Source: a bacterium TMED88
GTDB taxonomy: Bacteria > Myxococcota_A > UBA9160 > UBA4427
Direction of reading: 5' to 3'
NCBI GenBank assembly: GCA_002171515.1
Contig: NHEP01000047.1
Span: 1 to 44,464 of the forward strand
DNA: 44,464 bases
Both the position numbers and the translations under genes were made by a program. Positions within the stretch are counted from its first letter, which is position 1. Each line of letters opens with the position of its first letter. The notes below the pieces were generated by a model, which made no database searches, was not told where the DNA came from, and was given only the letters and a program-made list of their open reading frames with translations. Of this stretch, positions 17,467 to 25,260 are shown in pieces.

Positions 17467-18528
17467 ATGGCCTGGATCCGAGAACGACCGACCGGCTTGG
17501 TCTACCACGACGGCCAGCTGACCGAGCCCGGTTTCGCACTGGTCCCCCAGGCCCACCGCGTGGCCCTGGTCGATCAAGCGGGCCAAACAGCCCATGAATG
17601 GCCCATCGCCCAAGTGGCCTCGGCAAGACTCGCCGATGATGGGCGACTGATTGCCCTGATGGCGGGGGATCCTCAGACGCCTGCTCGCATCGCGAACGGA
17701 GAAATCGAAGGCATTCTCGAGCTCGCACCGGACGGAGAGGTCCTTTGGGAGTACCGAGGTGACCTCCTCCATCATGACGCCCGCCGCCTAGCCGATGGCC
17801 GCTACCACGCCTTGGGCTTCTATCCCCTTTCCCCCGAGCAAACTCAAGCTGTACAGGGGGGCTGCCCCCACCGAGACGACCCAAAAGAGATGTGGTCTGA
17901 CACCATTGAACTCATCGGACGAGACGGTCAACGCGAAAGCCTTTGGCGCGCAGGAGATCATCTCGACCCCGCGACCCAGCAAATTTGCCCTCTCGACAAA
18001 AGGCAGGAATGGACACATGGAAACTCCATTCGAATCTTGCCCAATGGGAATTGGTTATTAAGCCTTCGTCTCACCAACATGATCATTCAGATCGACCATC
18101 AGAGCGGAAAAATTCTCTGGGAATGGGGGTCCCACACTCTCTCTCATCAACACGATGCCCGTCTTCTCGACAACGGAAATATTCTGATCTTCGACAACGG
18201 TATCCACCGCAAGCGAACCCCCTCTTTCGCCCGCGTCATCGAGATGGATCCCAAAACCGAGAAAGTGGTTTGGCAGTACACCGACAAGACCATCTTGGCA
18301 TTCCAGAGTTTCATGGCAGGCTCTGCTCAGCGCCTTCAGAATGGCAACACCTTTATCACCGAAGCCGCGACAGGACGCCTTTTTCAAGTGACGCCCGAAG
18401 GCGAAACGGTATGGGAATGGGTCAATCCAGTTTTGGCTGAATCGCAATTCGGCCCTACACCCACCGTCTACCGATCAACCTGGTATGGGCTCAGTGACCC
18501 GCGATTGCCCACTGGACTCGCCCAATGA
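17467..18528 (+). CDS. Arylsulfotransferase (ASST)-family beta-propeller protein
   Basis: A 353-residue protein built of repeated beta-propeller blades: GLVYHDGQLTEPGFALV, LAPDGEVLWEYRGDLLHHDAR, HGNSIRILPNGNWLLSLR, GKILWEWGSHTLSHQHDARLLDNGNILIFDNG, and ITEAATGRLFQVTPEGETVWEWVNP. The pattern of His-Asp pairs and W-E-W/W-E-Y strands matches the arylsulfotransferase/PQQ-like propeller family (Arylsulfotran_2 group). No signal peptide is seen from ATG 17467, which has an AAGGAG site; classical bacterial ASST is periplasmic, so this copy may be cytoplasmic with another activity. Its stop overlaps the start of the DUF3604 lipoprotein gene by 4 bases (ATGA). Sulfate transfer from aryl sulfates is the family reaction, but many homologues are untested, so the function is tentative. 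Confidence 0.75.
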   Translation: MAWIRERPTGLVYHDGQLTEPGFALVPQAHRVALVDQAGQTAHEWPIAQVASARLADDGRLIALMAGDPQTPARIANGEIEGILELAPDGEVLWEYRGDLLHHDARRLADGRYHALGFYPLSPEQTQAVQGGCPHRDDPKEMWSDTIELIGRDGQRESLWRAGDHLDPATQQICPLDKRQEWTHGNSIRILPNGNWLLSLRLTNMIIQIDHQSGKILWEWGSHTLSHQHDARLLDNGNILIFDNGIHRKRTPSFARVIEMDPKTEKVVWQYTDKTILAFQSFMAGSAQRLQNGNTFITEAATGRLFQVTPEGETVWEWVNPVLAESQFGPTPTVYRSTWYGLSDPRLPTGLAQ

Positions 18529-20468
18529 CCTCCCAACGAGCGAGGGGGGCCTTACGCAATCGTCTGAGGGGCCTGACCTGGGTCACGGGCCTTGGGCTCA
18601 CCGCCTGTACGGCCGTGGACGACCCCACGCTCAACGTGGCCTCGGACCCCCGATTCGCCGAGCCCAGTCCAAAGCAAACCGTCCGGCCCCACGATCCCTT
18701 CCGACATGTCTTCTGGGGCGACCTTCACATCCACACCAGCCATTCCTATGATGCCTACACTTTCGGTGTGCGCGCCACGCCGGACGATGCCTACCGGTAC
18801 GCCCAAGGCGAAACCATCGAGCACGCGATCGGGTACCCGATTCGGGCCCGGCGTCCCCTCGATTTCGCCGCCGTCACGGACCACGCGGAATATCTCGGAG
18901 CGGCTCGACGGCGAGCAAAAAGATCTGAAATCGCCGGCGACGCACCGGCCTCGCTTCGCGACGTGATCGCCACGGGCAATCGCCTTTACATCACCTACCA
19001 CTTCCTAAAGACCACGCTGACTCAAATGGGTAGCTCCGATCGGCGGGAGGCCACCTTCGGCCAAGAAAGCAAGATCGCTTCGAGCGAGGCTTGGCAGGAT
19101 ATCCGCTTGGCCGCAGAGAGACATAACGCTCCGGGTCGGTTCACCACGTTCATTGGCTACGAGTGGAGCTCAATGCCCAATGAAGAGAACCTGCATCGAA
19201 ACGTCATCTACCGCTCAGCCCGCGCCCCAGCCCTTCCATTCAGCGCACGAAATTCGGAAAACCCCGAGGACCTCTGGCAAGCCCTCGAAAAACAGCGCGA
19301 ATTCGGCATGGAGATGATCTCGATCCCTCACAACGCGAATGTCAGCAACGGCCGTATGTACGAACGCACCCGGTTTGATGGGTCGCCCATGGACCAGGCC
19401 TACTCTGCTGCACGAATGAAAAACGAGCCGATCAGTGAAATCCTTCAGGTCAAAGGGCAGTCCGAGGCTCATCCGAGCTTGTCGAGCAAAGACGAGTTTG
19501 CCGACTTTGAAATCTACGACGAGGTCATGAGCACGGACGGACGGCCAAGCGAACCTCAAGGCAGTTATGCACGAGAGGCCCTGAAGGCCGGACTCGAGTT
19601 ATCGGCCACACAAGGTTGGAACCCTTTTCGATTTGGCTTCATCGGAAGCAGCGACTCCCACAATGCGAGCTCGGCGGTGGAAGAAGACAACTTTCACGGC
19701 AAGCTCCCCATGCTGGACGGAACCGCGGGCCTTCGGCTCGGCGAGAGCACGTGGTTACCCAAAAGTCAGATCCGGAGCCTGAAGTGGGGGGCGGCCGGCT
19801 TAGCTGCCGTATGGGCCGAGGAAAACACCCGCGCTTCGATTTTTGATGGGCTGCGGCGGAAGGAGACCTATGCGACCTCGGGTCCCCGCATTACGGTGCG
19901 TCTTTTCGGCGGTTGGCAGTACCCCCTCGGCGTGACCCAAGCGCCCGATTTTCTCCCCCAAGCTTATGCGGGTGGCGTTCCGATGGGGGGCACACTTCCG
20001 GATGCCCCAGGCTCGGCCTCCCCGCGATTTGCTGTCTTGGCTCTCAAAGACCCACTGGGGGCCAACTTGGATCGCATCCAGATCATCAAAGGCTGGGTCG
20101 ATCAAGCGGGAAAGAGCCACGAGGTGATTTACGACGTAGCCGCCTCGGGCGGGCGGCTCTCAGCTGGCGCTGCTCAGAAAGTTCCGCCCGTTGGCAATAC
20201 CGTGGATCTCAAAACCGCGCGCTACACCAACTCCATCGGCGCCACCGAACTCCAGGTCGTCTGGGAAGATCCTGATTTCGACCCCGCCGAGGAAGCTTTC
20301 TGGTACGCCCGCGTCTTGGAAATTCCGACACCCCGATGGTCAACCTATGATGCAGTGGCGCTCGGCGTCACTCCGCCAGAGCCCAGCACAATCCAAGAGC
20401 GGGCGATCACATCGGCGATCGGATACTCACCGCCGGCTGAGACATCAAATCATGTAAAGGTCCCCTGA
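18525..20468 (+). CDS. DUF3604 lipoprotein, PHP-like hydrolase fold
   Basis: A 647-residue protein of the DUF3604 family. The N-terminus (basic, then LTWVTGLGLTAC) is a lipoprotein signal with Cys28 as the lipidated residue, so the enzyme is likely anchored to the envelope. The first conserved block is WGDLHIHTSHSYDAYTFG with His68 and His70; FAAVTDHAEYLG, ISIPHNANVSNG and IGSSDSHNASSAVEEDNFHG follow. Together these metal-ligand blocks resemble PHP-domain phosphoesterases. The C-terminal third is beta-rich. The reaction is unknown. It is translationally coupled (ATGA overlap) to the arylsulfotransferase-like gene, so the two probably act together, possibly on a sulfo- or phospho-ester. Its last 24 bases overlap the end of the convergent dehydrogenase gene. 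Confidence 0.85.
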   Translation: MTSQRARGALRNRLRGLTWVTGLGLTACTAVDDPTLNVASDPRFAEPSPKQTVRPHDPFRHVFWGDLHIHTSHSYDAYTFGVRATPDDAYRYAQGETIEHAIGYPIRARRPLDFAAVTDHAEYLGAARRRAKRSEIAGDAPASLRDVIATGNRLYITYHFLKTTLTQMGSSDRREATFGQESKIASSEAWQDIRLAAERHNAPGRFTTFIGYEWSSMPNEENLHRNVIYRSARAPALPFSARNSENPEDLWQALEKQREFGMEMISIPHNANVSNGRMYERTRFDGSPMDQAYSAARMKNEPISEILQVKGQSEAHPSLSSKDEFADFEIYDEVMSTDGRPSEPQGSYAREALKAGLELSATQGWNPFRFGFIGSSDSHNASSAVEEDNFHGKLPMLDGTAGLRLGESTWLPKSQIRSLKWGAAGLAAVWAEENTRASIFDGLRRKETYATSGPRITVRLFGGWQYPLGVTQAPDFLPQAYAGGVPMGGTLPDAPGSASPRFAVLALKDPLGANLDRIQIIKGWVDQAGKSHEVIYDVAASGGRLSAGAAQKVPPVGNTVDLKTARYTNSIGATELQVVWEDPDFDPAEEAFWYARVLEIPTPRWSTYDAVALGVTPPEPSTIQERAITSAIGYSPPAETSNHVKVP

Positions 20469-21281
20469 AGCCCGCACAGTGAGGTCGCTGATCGACACAC
20501 CCCAAGGCTGATCAATGGCGTAGACAATTTGATCCGCCAACTGGTCGGGAGAGAGGGAGAAGTAGGCGATGCTGTCCGGATCAGAAGCCTCCCCCCCGTC
20601 TTCTCCGGCCAGAACCTGAACCATTTTCTCCATAAAGACTGATTCCTGGGCACCCAGGATTCCGCCAATGGCTGCGGGGTTGATGACACCGGCGCCCAGA
20701 CCGGTCGCGGGGACGCCCGTGGGGCGGATCGTCGTCACCTTGATGCGCCCTTGAGACTCCTGGCGCAGGGACTCACTCAAAACGTTCACCGCCGCCTTCG
20801 TTGCACCATAGATAGCCGCGCCGGCCACAGGGTAGTTGCCATAGATCGACGAGAGGTTCACGATGTGACCCCGACCCTGACGAATCATCGTGTCGTGGAC
20901 GGCCGCAATGCCATTCACCACACCTTTGAAGTTGATGTCGATACAGCGCTCCCAAGCCTCTGCCGCCGCGACATGGTCGGCAAAAAAAGCCAAAGGCATA
21001 ATGCCCGCATTATTAACAAGGACGTCGATCTGGCCGAAGGCGTCGACAGCTTTCGACGCGGCCGACGCCATTTCAGCCCGATCTCGCACATCAGCGGCAA
21101 CAGTCTTAACCCGATCCGACCCGTCCCCGACGCACTCCTGAAGTTCCGCCAGACCAGCAGAATCGACGTCGATGGCGACGACTCGCGCGCCCCGAATCAA
21201 GGTCTTCTCCGCCACGAGTCTTCCAAACCCGCCAGCCGCTCCAGTGATCATGATGACTTTTGCAGCAATGTGGTCGACCAT
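20445..21281 (-). CDS. Short-chain dehydrogenase/reductase
   Basis: Classical SDR of 278 residues. The nucleotide motif is TGAAGGFG (13-20), Asp39 follows the second strand (VAIDVD) and points to NAD(H) preference, NNAGI is at 90-94, and the catalytic Ser/Tyr/Lys are Ser144 or Ser145 (NLSSIYG), Tyr158 and Lys162 (YGATK). The family interconverts alcohols and ketones; hydroxysteroid dehydrogenases belong here, but nothing in the sequence fixes the substrate. Start ATG 21281 is preceded by GGAGGAG at close spacing; a longer frame to 21470 runs through the promoter region of the divergent molybdopterin enzyme and is not used. The 3' end overlaps the DUF3604 gene by 24 bases on the other strand. 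Confidence 0.9.
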   Translation of the reverse strand: MVDHIAAKVIMITGAAGGFGRLVAEKTLIRGARVVAIDVDSAGLAELQECVGDGSDRVKTVAADVRDRAEMASAASKAVDAFGQIDVLVNNAGIMPLAFFADHVAAAEAWERCIDINFKGVVNGIAAVHDTMIRQGRGHIVNLSSIYGNYPVAGAAIYGATKAAVNVLSESLRQESQGRIKVTTIRPTGVPATGLGAGVINPAAIGGILGAQESVFMEKMVQVLAGEDGGEASDPDSIAYFSLSPDQLADQIVYAIDQPWGVSISDLTVRASGDLYMI

Positions 21282-21383
21282 CTTCTCCTCCAAGGTAGGC
21301 CGGCACAATACCGAAACCGGGACCTGTCGTTGACCCTTCTTCAAAACGGCTCTAGCGTGGAGACTGGATGGGAGGCGCTCGCC

Positions 21384-23648
21384 ATGACGAATCACACCGA
21401 GTGGCACAGCACCGGATGCATTCTTTGCAGTACGAATTGCGGCCTGCAGGTCCAGACCCGAGAGGGTCACCTGATCAAGATTCGAGGCGACAAGAACAAC
21501 CCTCGATCAAAAGGCTACACGTGCGAGAAGCCAGCCCAACTCGATCGCTACCAAAATCACGCCGACCGGCTCCGATCCCCACTCCGCCGAACGCCCGATG
21601 GTGAATTCGAAGAAATCGACTGGGATACGGCGATCGCCGAGGTCTCAAACCGCCTTGATCAAATCCGCCAGAAACACGGCGGTGACAAGATCATGTACTA
21701 CGGCGGCGGCGGCCAAGGCAATCATTTAGGCGGGGCCTACAGCTCCGCGACACGTCGAGCGCTCGGGATGCGCTATCAGAGCAACGCGCTCGCCCAAGAG
21801 AAGACCGGTGAGTTTTGGGTCGAACGTCAGATGTTTGGCGCCCGACCTGAACCCGACTTTCAGAGCACCGAAGTCGCAGTCTTTATCGGCAAAAATCCCT
21901 GGCACTCTCACGGCTTTGAGCGAGCTCGCGTAACGCTCCGAGAGATCTCAAAGGACCCGGAACGATCCATGATCGTGATCGACCCAAGGCGGACCGAAAC
22001 CGCCGACCTCGCTGATCACTTTTTACAGGTGCGTCCGGGAACAGATGCCTTTCTCTTGGCGGCCATGCTCGCTGTATTGGTTCAAGAAGACCTGATCGAC
22101 CACGCCTTTCTGAATGCCCACACGAAAACCTTTCGTGACCTCAAGCCGATTCTCGAGGAGATTGACGTCGCCGCGTACAGCAAGCGAGCCGGCGTCGACC
22201 CTGAACACACCCGGGCTGCCGCGCGACGGATTGGGCGAGCCACCAGCGTCGCCGTACTCGAAGACCTTGGGATCGAGATGGCCCCGCACAGTACCCTCAA
22301 CTCCTATCTCGAAAAGCTGCTCTACGTCCTCACGGGCCACTTTGGCCGCCCCGGCACCATGAACGTCGGGACCCATCTCGGCAAATTGATCGGGACGGGA
22401 AGCGACAACAGAAGGTCTCCCGTTGGCGGCCACCGGATCATCACGGGACTGATTCCCTGTAACGTGATCCCCGATGAAATTTTAACCGATCACCCGAATC
22501 GTTTCCGAGGCATGATCATCGAGAGTGGAAATCCGGTGCACTCCTTGGCCGATAGCCCGCGGATGCGGGAAGCCCTCGATGCCTTGGATTGCGTGATCGT
22601 AATCGATGTCGCCATGACGGAAACCGCGAGGCACGCCGATTACATACTGCCCGCCGCTTCACAGTATGAAAAAACCGAGACGACTTTCTTTGGAGGCGGC
22701 TTCCCAGAACATGTCTTTCAGCTTCGCCAGCCGCTCTTTGAACCCATGCCCGGGACGCTCACGGAACCCGAAATCCATAGTCGCCTCTGCCGTGCGCTGG
22801 GCGCTTATCGCGATGTCGATCTCAGCGAATTGAAAGCCGCGGCCGAAGAAGGCGGAGAATCATTTGCGAGAACCTTCTCCGCAACCCTCGCCGAGCGTCC
22901 CAACCTCGCGGCCATCATGCCGGTGGTGCTGTACGAAACCTTGGGCCCGCGGCTACCGGCGGGACAGCAGGAAGCCGCCCTGCTCTGGGCTGCCTGTCAG
23001 CAGCTGGCTGCCTCGGAGGAAGAGTCCGTGCGCCGAGCGGGCCTCGACGGGACCGGCCCCGCCCTCGGCCAGGCGCTTTTTGAGGCACTCCTCGACCATC
23101 CGGAAGGGGTGGTCATCTCCAAGGACGTTCATGAAGTGTCCTTCCAGAGACTCCAAACAGAAGATGGCCGGATTCAACTCGTCATCCCCGAACTCATCGA
23201 GGAACTCCAAGCCCTCGCGGATGAGGCGGCTCCGAGCCAAGACGACGCGTTTCCCTTCGTCTTGGCCGCCGGCGAGCGCCGTGGCAACACGGCCAATACC
23301 ATCTATCGCGACCCAGCCTGGCGCCGAAAAGATCCCGAGGGCGCTCTCCGGATCAACCCCCGGGACGCGGCGCGGGTCGGGGTCGCGCCCGGAGGACGGG
23401 TTCGCATCACGACCAAGCGGGGCGCCCTTGAAACCGTGGTCGAAATTACGGACACCCTGCAGGAGGGGCACATCACCCTCCCGAACGGACTCGGCCTTGA
23501 TTTCCCCGACGAACGGGGCGAGCGCAAGGTCTGTGGGGTACCGCCCAATGAATTGACGTCCTCTGAGGATCGCGACCCTTGGGCCGGAACACCGTGGCAC
23601 AAGCACGTGCGGGCCCGGCTCGAAGCCTGCGAGCCCGGCCCCCTATAG
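21384..23648 (+). CDS. Molybdopterin oxidoreductase with N-terminal [4Fe-4S] site
   Basis: A 754-residue protein of the DMSO reductase superfamily (Mo/W-bis-PGD). Cys12, Cys15, Cys19 and Cys47 (GCILCSTNC ... YTCEK) bind a [4Fe-4S] cluster. The Moco domains follow (DWDTAIAEVSNRLDQI, MIVIDPRRTETADLADHFLQVRPGTDAFLLAAMLAVL, VIVIDVAMTETARHADYILPAASQYEK), and the C-terminal dinucleotide-binding barrel is at about 620-740 (LRINPRDAARVGVAPGGRVRITTKRG). There is no twin-arginine signal, so it is cytoplasmic, and no NADH or membrane partner is adjacent. It resembles formate dehydrogenase alpha chains and stand-alone actinobacterial homologues; the substrate is unknown. Start ATG 21384 with GGGAGG ahead; the open frame extends far upstream but that part lacks family sequence. 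A Baeyer-Villiger monooxygenase follows. Confidence 0.88.
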   Translation: MTNHTEWHSTGCILCSTNCGLQVQTREGHLIKIRGDKNNPRSKGYTCEKPAQLDRYQNHADRLRSPLRRTPDGEFEEIDWDTAIAEVSNRLDQIRQKHGGDKIMYYGGGGQGNHLGGAYSSATRRALGMRYQSNALAQEKTGEFWVERQMFGARPEPDFQSTEVAVFIGKNPWHSHGFERARVTLREISKDPERSMIVIDPRRTETADLADHFLQVRPGTDAFLLAAMLAVLVQEDLIDHAFLNAHTKTFRDLKPILEEIDVAAYSKRAGVDPEHTRAAARRIGRATSVAVLEDLGIEMAPHSTLNSYLEKLLYVLTGHFGRPGTMNVGTHLGKLIGTGSDNRRSPVGGHRIITGLIPCNVIPDEILTDHPNRFRGMIIESGNPVHSLADSPRMREALDALDCVIVIDVAMTETARHADYILPAASQYEKTETTFFGGGFPEHVFQLRQPLFEPMPGTLTEPEIHSRLCRALGAYRDVDLSELKAAAEEGGESFARTFSATLAERPNLAAIMPVVLYETLGPRLPAGQQEAALLWAACQQLAASEEESVRRAGLDGTGPALGQALFEALLDHPEGVVISKDVHEVSFQRLQTEDGRIQLVIPELIEELQALADEAAPSQDDAFPFVLAAGERRGNTANTIYRDPAWRRKDPEGALRINPRDAARVGVAPGGRVRITTKRGALETVVEITDTLQEGHITLPNGLGLDFPDERGERKVCGVPPNELTSSEDRDPWAGTPWHKHVRARLEACEPGPL

Positions 23649-23784
23649 CCCTGGCCCCATGGGGACGTTGCCCGTGGAGACCAGTCTTCCCTACTCTTCC
23701 GGCTTCCGAGGATGTTTTTGACCGATTGGTCGAACAAACCAGCCCGCGAACGGTTGCTACACCCTCGTGACGGAGACCCCCTTC

Positions 23785-25260
23785 ATGAAGCAATTTGACG
23801 TCGTCATCGTGGGTGCCGGCCTATCGGGCATCGGCACTGCTGTTCACCTCCAGCGCGAATGCCCGGGCAAAACCTACGCGCTCCTCGAAAGTCGCGCGGC
23901 GATCGGAGGGACGTGGGACCTCTACCGCTATCCGGGCATTCGCTCCGACAGCGACATGCACACCCTCGGTTACGACTTCAAGCCTTGGAAAGCAGAGAAG
24001 GCCATCGCGGACGGCCCGTCGATTCTGAAATACGTCAACGAGGCGGCCGACGAATTTGACGTGCGGAGCCACATCCTTTTCAACCGACGCCTCGAAGGCG
24101 CCCGCTGGTCAAGCGAAAAGGCACTGTGGGAACTGACGGTGGAGCATTCCGACGGCGACCTGACCGAAACTGAAACCATCACCTGCAATATGATGCTGAT
24201 GTGTACGGGCTATTACAGTTACGATGCGCCCTACCAACCCCACTTTGAAGGCCAAGAAGATTTTGAAGGGCCGCTCTTTCATCCCCAAATGTGGCCCGAG
24301 GACTTGCATTACGAAGAGAAGCGAATCGCCGTCATCGGATCCGGCGCCACCGCGATGACGATCGTGCCTTCGATCGCCCGAAAAGCGGCACAAGTCACCA
24401 TGATCCAACGATCGCCAACCTATGTTGTTTCAAGGCCCGCGAAAGACGTCATCGCCAATGCGCTCCGCAAGGTTCTCCCGGAATCAGCTGCCTATTCGCT
24501 CACCCGGGCCAAAAACGTGTTCCTTCAAGGTCGGGTTTATCAAAAAACTCGAACGGCCCCCGAGGCGGTCAAGGACTTCCTCCTCAAGGATGTCCGCAAA
24601 AATCTAGGACCGGACTACGATGTTCAGAAACACTTCACCCCAAGCTACAACCCCTGGGACCAGCGACTCTGCCTGATTCCGGACGGCGATCTCTACAAGT
24701 CGATCAACCAAGGGAAAACGACAGTCGTCACGGATCAAATCGACCGAATCACCAAGGGAGGCGTACGGATGGCCTCGGGTGAAGAGATTGACGCCGACAT
24801 CATTGTGGTGGCAACGGGATTGAATCTGAAGTTGCTGGGCGGCGTTCAATTCGAAGTCGATGGAAAACCAGTCCATTTCCCGGACACCTGGTCGTACAAG
24901 GGCATGATGTATTCGGATATCCCGAATTTGATTCAAACCTTTGGGTACATCAACGCGTCGTGGACCTTACGTGCGGATCTCACAGCCCGCTATGCATGCC
25001 GCCTGATCAACCGAATGGATGAGCTGGGCGTTCAGCAGTGCATGCCTCGGGTGCGCGACGAAGACCAGGGCATGACCGAACGGCCGTGGATCGATGATTT
25101 TCCCGCCGGCTACATGAAGCGCGGCATGCATCTTTTTCCGAAACAGAGCGACCGTGAGCCCTGGCTGAACACTCAGGACTACGCGTACGACAAGAAGATG
25201 ATTCGAAACGCGCCGCTGGAAGATGGGTCACTCCTATTTGGCCGCACCGAGGCAGAATGA
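23785..25260 (+). CDS. Baeyer-Villiger monooxygenase, EthA-like
   Basis: A 491-residue class B flavoprotein monooxygenase that inserts oxygen next to a ketone using FAD and NADPH. The FAD motif is GAGLSG (10-15), followed by GGTWDLYRYPGIRSDSDM. The Baeyer-Villiger fingerprint FxGxxxHxxxW is at Phe160 to Trp170 (FEGPLFHPQMW), and the NADPH motif is GSGATA (185-190). MHTLGYDFKPW and TFGYINASWTLRADL resemble the EthA group. Start: ATG 23785 has GGAG nine bases ahead; GTG 23767 is an alternative. Its stop codon overlaps the start of a carboxylesterase lipoprotein gene (ATGA), so ester made here could be hydrolysed next, though the two proteins sit on different sides of the membrane. A second, divergent BVMO is encoded at 30872. 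Confidence 0.92.
   Translation: MKQFDVVIVGAGLSGIGTAVHLQRECPGKTYALLESRAAIGGTWDLYRYPGIRSDSDMHTLGYDFKPWKAEKAIADGPSILKYVNEAADEFDVRSHILFNRRLEGARWSSEKALWELTVEHSDGDLTETETITCNMMLMCTGYYSYDAPYQPHFEGQEDFEGPLFHPQMWPEDLHYEEKRIAVIGSGATAMTIVPSIARKAAQVTMIQRSPTYVVSRPAKDVIANALRKVLPESAAYSLTRAKNVFLQGRVYQKTRTAPEAVKDFLLKDVRKNLGPDYDVQKHFTPSYNPWDQRLCLIPDGDLYKSINQGKTTVVTDQIDRITKGGVRMASGEEIDADIIVVATGLNLKLLGGVQFEVDGKPVHFPDTWSYKGMMYSDIPNLIQTFGYINASWTLRADLTARYACRLINRMDELGVQQCMPRVRDEDQGMTERPWIDDFPAGYMKRGMHLFPKQSDREPWLNTQDYAYDKKMIRNAPLEDGSLLFGRTEAE

Noticed and set aside
20751-21383. Long in-frame N-terminal extension of the molybdopterin oxidoreductase (about 211 residues)
   Set aside because: It lacks family sequence, is Arg/His-rich shadow coding, and is antisense to the short-chain dehydrogenase gene; ATG 21384 with GGGAGG fits the CxxC start of the family.
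23649-23784. Promoter (TTGCCC/TACTCT) and CCCCATGGGG palindrome before the first BVMO
   Set aside because: The -10 matches only three consensus positions, and a 10-base self-palindrome without other context is weak in GC-rich DNA.
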